From Catenovulum sediminis (GTDB taxonomy: Bacteria > Pseudomonadota > Gammaproteobacteria > Enterobacterales > Alteromonadaceae): a stretch of 64,000 nucleotides of DNA. Positions 30,969 to 40,900 of the stretch are shown here, piece after piece. Made by a program: the position numbers and the translations under genes. The DNA is taken from NCBI RefSeq assembly GCF_040270295.1, contig NZ_JBELOE010000239.1; one strand, 5' to 3'. The notes under the pieces are model-generated. The model did no database searches, was not told the DNA's origin, and saw only the letters and a program-made list of their open reading frames with translations. Each line of letters opens with the position of its first letter. The stretch's first letter is position 1.

Positions 30969-31973
30969 CTACAGCTGCGCCCTAATTGGGATCAATCGCT
31001 TAATACCAAAACCCGAAATTTGCAGTAAACTTTTGCGGGCTGATTGTCCATTAATTTGATTTTTTTGCAAAACGAAACTGACTTTGGTTTTGTCACCCTG
31101 CAATAAAAACGGTGAGGTATAATTTGTAATATCAGAAACCAATTCACTTTCAGCCACGGAATCTAGTTCAATCGCTACAGGCACTGGTGTGGAATTATCC
31201 GTCCCCAACACACTCTTAAACAAAAAATCAGCTGGAATACGACCAATATTTTTGACAACAATTTCGTATCGGTTATTACCGGGCTGGAAAACCATACCAT
31301 CACTTGATACCCCTGAAATTTGTAAGCTACCGTAGAACTCAGAATTTCCTTGACTATAAATCCAGTAAGCCTGATTAGGTTCGACAATCGTTTGATTTGG
31401 CTCTGTGATTAATGTCCATTTATCGTCAATCAGTCGATAGGCAACCAAATCTTGATGTGCTGCGGATGATTCAAAAAAGTCAGCAAAAGTGAGCGGTAAC
31501 GTTTCGTCTACTTCAAAGCCAATTAATGTAAATGCGTTGGCTTGCCAGTTGGGTTTAAGAAACTTAACTTCACCTGTTATTTGCCAATTAAAATCGTCCG
31601 TAGCATGAACTAAGTATCCCCGGCCACTATTCAAGCGGTACAAATTAGTTAAAAAAGAATCTTCGCGACCGGGCGCTATCCATTTATGCCACTGTGCAGA
31701 TTTCCAATTTTGCTCGTTTGGTTCATCTATAAATTCAACTGAGCTTAAAGGTGCAAAATAACTGGCGATCATATCTATTTTTGTGTCGGACAATAACGTA
31801 TTTAAATCGTCAGATTGCGGCTCTACCATTAAATAAACTGCATTCCAGCCTTGATTCAAAGAGATAGTTTGGGTTTGCAATGTATTTGCATTCACAACAA
31901 AAACAAATGACAAAAGTATTGCCGGTATGAATCTATTCAATGTGAGTTCTCCAATATTTTTATAGAGCGTCAT
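30969..31973 (-). CDS. Exported protein of unknown function (334 aa)
   Basis: The protein has a signal peptide of about 30 residues (ILLSFVFVVNA). The mature start contains LNQGWNAVYLMVEP, a motif that I recall at the beginning of modules in other bacterial giant surface proteins. The rest is beta-rich, with aromatic strands such as AYWIYSQGNSEFYGSLQISG. A final Ig-like segment (about 225-334) could be an immunoglobulin-like or DUF11-like fold. It starts in an ATGA overlap with the stop of the 3961-residue gene, so translation is probably coupled. No enzyme motif is visible. It may be an accessory or connector subunit of the operon's assembly. Confidence 0.7.
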   Translation of the reverse strand: MTLYKNIGELTLNRFIPAILLSFVFVVNANTLQTQTISLNQGWNAVYLMVEPQSDDLNTLLSDTKIDMIASYFAPLSSVEFIDEPNEQNWKSAQWHKWIAPGREDSFLTNLYRLNSGRGYLVHATDDFNWQITGEVKFLKPNWQANAFTLIGFEVDETLPLTFADFFESSAAHQDLVAYRLIDDKWTLITEPNQTIVEPNQAYWIYSQGNSEFYGSLQISGVSSDGMVFQPGNNRYEIVVKNIGRIPADFLFKSVLGTDNSTPVPVAIELDSVAESELVSDITNYTSPFLLQGDKTKVSFVLQKNQINGQSARKSLLQISGFGIKRLIPIRAQL

Positions 31974-34900
31974 ATAACGGTCTTTCGTTTTCTAATTTGG
32001 TATTTCCTGAATTGGTACTGCAAACTAATTAACAATATCAATATAAGCAATAAGTAATGAATCGAACCACCACTACTTTCACTGCGACCGGAAGCGGTAA
32101 ATAAACTATCAATGCTTGTTTGTGCCTGATTGTCATTTGTATCAACATCCATTATGTCCGCTTTAGCAGCGACCGATATTAAATCGGATTGCATCGCAAC
32201 ACCGGCATATTTTTGTAATCTAAAGCGAGTCGTCGCTTTCACGCCATTGGCTAACGTACCTAAATCGCAGACAAAAACCACTAAACTGGTAGACACCTGG
32301 CGTATACAGTTCTGTGGAATATCTAAATATCCTAAGCCTTCAGGGAAGCTTACTGTGATTTGATTATTCGTCGTACTTAAAGCACTATTATTTTTAACGG
32401 TCGCCGAATAGCTAAATACCTTCTCATTGTTATTCACAATCTCAGCTACCGCACTAACTGACAAGTTACCACCATATTTTGAAAACTCACTTTCAACAAA
32501 GTTGTTGCCAGTGTTTGTATCGGCAAGAGATGCTTTATGTGAAGCATTAATTTTCGAATTGAGTAAATTTCCTGATAAAACGAGTGGGATGGTGATTTCA
32601 CTACCCGATAAAACGGTACCGATAGAACAGACGATGACCTTTGTTGTTTCGTTTACACAGTAAACAGGCATTGATTTGACGTCGATATCATCAGGCACAT
32701 TGATCGTTACTTTATTTTCCAAACTATCTACTTGTGCACTATTTTCTATAAGTAATTTATATAAAACTTGATGATTTGTATTTTCTTCAAGGACCATCAA
32801 CTGTGTTTGCGCTTTTAACACCAAATCGGCTTGCTGGCCTAAATTGCCATTTGAGTTGCTCGTAAACAAAGCCATTTTTCCTTGCGTTTTATCGTAACTA
32901 ACAATATCAGCAAGGCCGTCTCCGTTGAGGTCGACAGGCGCAATTACGGAGGAATTAGAGACAATCACAGACTCTTGTAACTCAAACTGATTTAACTGAC
33001 CTTTGTTTTTATAAATTTGAACAACGCCAGTGTCGTTACCAATCATTAAGTCTGGTTTGTTGTCGCCGTCAAAATCGGCTATTTGTACTTTATTACTTGA
33101 GGCACTACCAAAACGCCCGACTGTCTCCAGTTTATTGGCTGTGGTGGAAACGACACTGACTGAACGTTTTGCTTTGCCATCATTATTTACCGTGCTTGTG
33201 GTTGTTGATCTGGCCGTCACCACAATTTCTTGACTATTGTCACCGTCTAAATCAGCTACCGCAATATCCGTTATCCCGACAATTTCTAATGGTTCACTTG
33301 CAGGAACAAAACTCGCTTTGCTAATTTTGGCGGCCAGTGAGCCATCCAGCGTTGGTCGGGCACTGATTGTTTGTTGTATTTGATAAAACAATATTTGTAA
33401 ACTCTGGCCTGTTGCCACAGCAATCTTATTGTCGGCAATCAAGTTCGCAATACTGGTAATCGGATGATTCGCAGTGTAAACATCAGGCGCTTCACTAAAA
33501 TAACCGTCTACATTGATATAGACACTTAAATTATAACCCTGTCCGGACATGACCAAGTCTGGATAACCATCCTGATTAAAATCTTGAATAAATGCCTTTT
33601 TACCAAAATTTAACGCAATCGTTTGCGTTGAGCTTTCAAACAAACCTTCACGGGTCGCATAATACACATCAGACACCTGTCCCTGACTATTGATGAAAAG
33701 CACATCAGTTCGCCCATCTAAATTAAAATCATTTGCGATAATCGTTTCAGTTTGTCCTGTGTTGTTAATGCTCGCTAATAACTCTCCCTGTCCCGCTTCG
33801 CCGTCTAATCTTAATATTTTAACCGTATCCCCTTGTTCAGTACCGGCGATAATTTCAATACCTTGCCGCTCATGCAAATCAGCGGTCGTTAAAGCCGTTG
33901 CATTACTGATGTCAAAACTTGCATTACCTTGAGTAACCGCCTGACGAATAAAACTAATATCTGAATTAACATTTGCCAGACGATTGTCATTAATGTCAAT
34001 CAATTCAGCAGATACCAAAGTATCTTGTACTTGCTCTGCTGTAATGACCACATTCAGCTCAACAGTCTCATTGCTTGGAATGATAAGTTCGCAACTCAAA
34101 TTGAGGGCATTTTCGCTACAATTTTGAGCTAAAATAATTTGTGTGCCTTCACTGAATTCTAGCAATAAAGTGCCAGAAACTGAGGTATCAGAAAATGATT
34201 GCAGGCGTAGGTTGAGTGTCACTTCTTGTGCAACAAATGCCGGTGCGTTAGACCAGTTTGCAGCCAAATGTACCTCTGCGGTTTCTCTTTGTAACACTTC
34301 AAATGTTGATTGCTGCTGTGCAGTTGCACCTTCATTATCACGAACATTTACGGTGAACGAAATATTCCCACTGATATCACTTGGCACTAATCCATTAATA
34401 TTAAAACCATCCAAACTAAGCCAATCCGGCCCTTGGTATTCTAATTGAAGATCTACGCTATCCGGATCTGATACACCAACAAAATATTCAAATACTGAAC
34501 CCTGCTCGATCGCATCGAGCTCCAACGCTGAGATAAATACAGGGGCATCATTTATTGGATTAATTTGTATATCAACTTGAGAGACATTAGATTCAACTTG
34601 ACCATCTGATAGACGGTAACTAAAACTATCACTGATAAATTCAGAGCCATCGTGCTGATATTCGAAACGACCATCCGCTAACATTGAAAATACGCTTGCT
34701 CTGTTCGGTTGAGTCACAAGCTCAATGGTCAGATTGGCAGTTGTATCATCAACGTCAAAATCATTAACCAATATACTTTTGCTTTCGTCAACGGATAACA
34801 GAGCGCCTTCTGTCACTTCATAAAAATCATTTTCGGCTACGGGCGCATCGTTTATTGCTTCTATGTTGACCGATATTTGAACACTGTCACTTAAAGCACC

Positions 34901-37900
34901 ATCAGACACTTGCAGCGTAAAGAAGTCATTGCCCACATAGTTTTGATGCGGTGTATAACTGAGTTCGCCATTTATTAAACTCACATCGCCAAAATCGGGG
35001 GGAGTTGAAACCGTCCAGGATAAGGTATCCAGATCGTTATCCGTAGCGCTCAGTTCCATGCTTGTTTTCTGGTCTTCTACTCCGGTTAGACGGATAGGTT
35101 CTTCCAACTCGATTACGGGTGCGTCGTTAACGCTGATAACATTAATATTAATCAATAAACTATCCGTTAGAAGTCCATCACTCAGTGTCAGCAAAATTCG
35201 ATCTTGGCCAAAAAAGTTGGCTACAGGCTGATAATCCAGAATGCCATTTTCGATGGAAACCAATGCTGCACTATTTAAGCCATCGATTGACCAAACAAGC
35301 TCTGTATTATCTGGGTCGAATGCCCTTAAAGGATACTTAACACTTTGATCTTCATTAATTTCAATGGTTGTAACGGCTGGGCTAGTACCACTTTCTGTAA
35401 TAATCTGAGGTGCGTCATTTTGCGCAAAAACGTCTACTTCAACGGTGATAACATCAGTCAACTCACCATCCGACAATTCCACAACAAAACTATCTGACGC
35501 CTCACTATTTGCTAATGGTTGATAATTGACTAACCCTTGAGTTACGGTCGCGATCCCGAAACTGGGCGCATTTACGATTCTCCAGCTAAACGTCTGACTA
35601 TCGGTATCAGTTGCTGATAACTTTCTGGAAATACTTTGATCTTCAATAGTCGACAGCAATAATGATTCTCCTTGATTGATGACAGGCGCATCATTAACGC
35701 TGATAACTTCTATTGAATATGATTGACTAACCACCCCATTGTCATCATCCGTTACTATCAATTCAACCGCATGAATACCCGCTAACGCTTCCGTTGGGGT
35801 GCCTTGCAATACGTAAGCTACTTCACTGATTTTTTCTAACGTCAGCCAATCCGGTACATTAGCGGATAGTTGCAATTCGCTATTTTCAATATCGGATAAT
35901 TCAATTTCATATTGATACAGTTCATCTTCAAATACCGATTCAACTGGCTGTGATTCAATTTTTGGTAAATCATTTACCGCAACTATCTTGATTAATACCA
36001 CTGTTTCGTCGGACAATGCGCCTTGATTATCTGCTACTTGATAACTAAAACTGTCAGCACCGTTTTCATTTTCGGTAGGACGGTAAATGACTATACCATT
36101 GGATTGAATTTCCAGTGTTCCTTTGCTAGGCCCTGAAGCTAGGACAATACTGCCTTCGTCCAATGTGCCATCAATATCTTGGTCATTCGATAAAATATCG
36201 AGTTCGATAACCGTATCTTCATTCGTTTGATAACTATCTGCATTGGCAACCGGTATATCATTGACAGAGGTGACACTGATACTGACTAAGCTGATATTTG
36301 AGGTTAAACCCGTACTATCAGAAACTTGGTAGGTAAAACTGTCAGAACCAAAATAATTTTGTCTTGGCCTATAAATCACCATACCTGAATCGGTGGTTTC
36401 AAGTTGACCAAACTCGCTGTTTTCTATGATCTCAATGCTATTCACGTCGATGTCATTTTCGAGATCGCTGTCGTTACCCAAAACATTAATTGTTTGAATG
36501 GCATCTTCTAATAGTAGCACTTGGTCTGGGAGGGTTACCGGCGCGTCGGCAACCGCCTGTACTTCAATATTTACTGTAGCAGATGATGAGCTTGCCTCTT
36601 CGCTGTCTGTCAGTACGTATTGGAAATGATCACGACCGTTGAAATTTGCATTTGGTGTATAGCTCCATAGTCCATCCGGCGTTTGAGAGACTGAACCAAA
36701 TGCGGGTTTAGCGAATATCGAAATATTGAAAGGTGATAATTCGCTATCTTCGATATCATTATCGTTAGCGATCAGTTGCAACACAACACTCTGATCTTCA
36801 AGTGTTGTAGCTTCATCATCTATCGCTATTGGCGCATCATTTAAGCCTTGAACATTTATGATAACGCTGACCGGATTACCATAATCCCCTTGCTGGTCGG
36901 CAACGTGGTAGCTAAAAACATCTGTTCCGACATAGTTTTCCAAAGGTATGTAGTGAATTTCTCCGCTTTGAATACTGACTGTGCCTTGTTGAGCCGGATT
37001 AACAATATCTAGTGTTTCTGCGTTGATTTCATCGCCTTCGTCAATATCATAATCATTTGCAAGTACATCTATAAGCGTTTCAGCATCTTCATTTATGCTT
37101 ATTTGGTCAGCGGTGAGTATAGGTGAATCATTTGCAGGCAATACATTTATTGTTACGATAACCGGATTCGAACCTTCACCTTGTGTATCAGAAACCTGAT
37201 ACACAAAACTATCTGTTCCATTAAAGTTTAACACTGGGATATAAGTTAATACGCCGTTGGCGGTATTGACACTCACTGAACCGTGCTGTGGTTGTTCGAT
37301 AACAGTAGTACTGGACGCAACAATAAGCCCGTCGCTATCTGTATCGTTTGCCAGTACATTAATTTGCACTGCGTTATCTTCTATTGTTTCAGCGTTATCA
37401 TCATGTGCCATAGTTAGGTTATTAACCGTTGTAAACTTCCATTCAAGTGATGCACTGTCAAACGGATTGTTTGATAAGTCCGTTAATAGATCCTCTGGAA
37501 AAACAATTTGATATTGAGTATTAGGTAGCAGTGTTGATTGCAAAGCAAAAGTTAACTGTGATTCGGTAATATTAATTGCATCTGGCGCTAAGTTTTCGAC
37601 AACTTCTGCAGTTTCAATATCAACTATACCAATCGCAATTTCTGCGGATGAGGCTACTTGAACGGGTTCATTGAACATAACGTCAAAAACCAGTCCACTT
37701 GTTGGCATAAAGGCTTCGTTATTTGCAGGCAATAGTTCAACCACCTGAGGCGCATTAAGATCAAGAACAGTAATTTCAAATTGCTGGCTGATGGTTTCAT
37801 TGCCGTCCGTTACGGCCAAGACAACCGAATGACTGCCAATATTATCATTTGTCGGTGTACCGGATAAGATTTGAGTACCGGTATCAAATGTTAACCATGT

Positions 37901-40900
37901 GGGGATTGTCGTCGCGGAATAACTTAAGGTATCCCCTGCATCAATATCACTTGCGGTGAAAGTATAGCTATATAAAACATCTTCTAAGCCGGAGGTGATT
38001 TCTGTGCTGGTAATTACTGGCGCATCATTGACATTATCCACGACAATCGTAAAGCTTTGATTAACCGTTTCGTTGCCATCAGTTACCGCCAAAACAACTG
38101 AATGACTACCAATATCATCATTTGTTGGTGTGCCGGATAAGATTTGAGTGCCCGTATCAAATGTTAACCAACTCGGCAAACTGGTTGCTGAATAACTTAA
38201 GGTATCCCCTGCATCGACATCACTTGCGGTAAAACTGTAACTATATAAAACATCCTCTAAGCCGGATGTGATTTCTGTGCTGGTAATTACTGGCGCATCA
38301 TTCACGTTATCCACGACAATCGTAAAACTTTGACCGACCGTTTCATTACCATCGGTTACCGCCAAAACAACTGAGTGACTGCCAATATCATCATTCGTCG
38401 GTGTGCCGGATAAAATTTGAGTGCCAGTATTAAAGGTTAACCAACTCGGTAAAGTAGTTGCGGAATAACTTAAAGTATCCCCTGCATCAATATCATTTGC
38501 GGTGAAACTGTAACTATATAAAACATCCTCTAAGCCGGAGGTGATTTCTGTGCTGGTGATCACCGGCGCATCATTCACGTTATCCACGACAATCGTAAAA
38601 CTTTGACTGACCGTTTCATTACCATCGGTTACCGCCAAAACAACTGAGTGACTGCCAATGTCATCATTTGTCGGTGTACCGGAGAGCACTTGTGTACCAG
38701 TATCGAATGTTAACCAACTCGGTAAAGTAGTTGCTGCATAGCTTAAGGTATCGCCGGCATCGACATCATTCGCGGTGAAACTGTAGCTATATAAAACATC
38801 TTCTAAGCCGGAGGTGATTTCTGTGCTGGTGATCACCGGCGCATCATTCACGTTATCCACGACAATCGTAAAACTTTGACTGACCGTTTCAGTGCCATCT
38901 GTTACCGCCAAAACAACTGAGTGACTGCCAATGTCATCATTTGTCGGTGTACCGGAGAGCACTTGTGTACCCGTATCAAATGTTAACCAACTCGGTAAAG
39001 TAGTTGCTGCATAGCTTAAGGTATCGCCGGCATCGACATCATTCGCGGTAAAACTGTAGCTATATAAAACATCTTCTAAGCCGGAGGTGATTTCTGTGCT
39101 GGTGATCACCGGTGCATCATTAACGTTGTCGACCACTATCGCAAAACTTTGGCTGACCGTTTCAGTGCCATCTGTTACCGAAAGGACAACTGAATGACTG
39201 CCAATATCATCATTCGTTGGTGTACCAGATAAAACTTGTGTACCGGTATTAAAGGTTAACCAACTCGGCAAAGTGGTTGTAGAATAACTTAAGGTATCCC
39301 CTACATCGACATCACTTGCGGTAAAACTGTAGCTATATAAAACATCTTCTAAGCCAGAGATGATTTCCGTACTGGTGATCACCGGTGCATCATTGACGTT
39401 ATCCACGACAATCGTAAAGCTTTGATTAACCGTTTCATTGCCGTCCGTTACCGAAAGGACAACTGAATGATTACCAATATCATCATTCGTTGGTGTACCA
39501 GATAAAACTTGTGTACCGGTATTAAAAGTTAACCAACTCGGCAAAGTGGTTGCTGAATAAACTAAAGTATCCCCTACATCAACATCACTTGCGGTTAAAG
39601 TATAGCTATATAAAACATCTTCTAAGCCGGAGGTGATTTCCGTACTGGTAATTACTGGCGCATCATTGACGTTCGAAATTGTTAGAGTAAAGGCCTGTTC
39701 TGTATATAAAGTGCCATCACTGACACGTAAATTAATATTGTGTGTACCGACTTCATCATTACTAGGCGTACCTGATAAAGTGCGACTCACGGCATCAAAA
39801 GTCAACCAAGATGGGATAGTAATCGCAGAATAGGTAAGCGTGTCATTATTACTATCTGTCGCGGACATCGTATAACTATATGTTAAATCTTCAAATGCAA
39901 AATCAAAATAAATACTGGTTATTTCAGGTTTTACATTAACATCAACATAAAATCGATGAGAAACCACATCCGTCCCATCGGCTACAGATAATTCAACAGT
40001 ATTATCCTCCCAATAACTGGAAAAACTAGGTGTGCCGGATAACACCCCTGCTGCCGCGTCAAAACTTAACCACGTTGGCAAGGTAACGGCAGAGAAAGTT
40101 AAAGTATCATTTGTATCCACATCGCTAGCAGTTAGAGTATAACTGTAACTTGCACCTTCATGGGCTATCAACTCAGGTGAACTGGTTACAACAGGCAAAC
40201 TATTGGAAAAATCGACGAGTAGCTGAGAAACACTAGGTGAAAACGCCGTACTTCTGCTATCTATTTCAAGTCGCCAACGTAAATCAGAACCACTGCCATT
40301 TGGAAAAGAAAAACCCTCAGCCTGCTGAATCGGATACCAATTTAAACCACCGTTATTTGACAACAAATACGTAATTTCTGAGTGAGCGCTCAGTGTAGAC
40401 AAGGCGGTCAATTCTGCTCTGGGGATATCAGTAATAGCTGAATTTAACTTTATCGATGTTGCTTGATTTTGTGTAGGTAAAAATTTCTCTATACGGCGCA
40501 GGCGACTTTCTTCAAGTAAATTTGCTTCAATTAATTCCGAGACACCATTAAAATCAATATCTGCTACTTCAATTGCCCATGTTGCGTAAGAATTAGTATC
40601 GAGTGCAACTCCACTATCAAAAGAACCGCTACCATCATTAAAATGTATGCGATTAGGTGCATTTTCATTGGCAAAAATAACATCCAAATCGCCATCCTGA
40701 TCAACATCTACAAAATCAATATCTCTGGTGCTCTCAGCAAAAGCTCCAAAATCAGTGCCCGTGGCAGCAAAACCACCCGAACCATTATTCAAATACAGCT
40801 TATTTATCAAACTTCCTGAAAATCCGTATGCTACAACCATATCTGGATAAGAATCTTGGTTTAAATCTGCCAGAGAAACAATGGTTGCAGCACTATTATT

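Noticed and set aside
37763..39673. Regular tandem repeats that could be mistaken for a CRISPR array
   Set aside because: Units are 273 bp, contiguous and in frame, with no spacers or cas genes; they encode protein modules.
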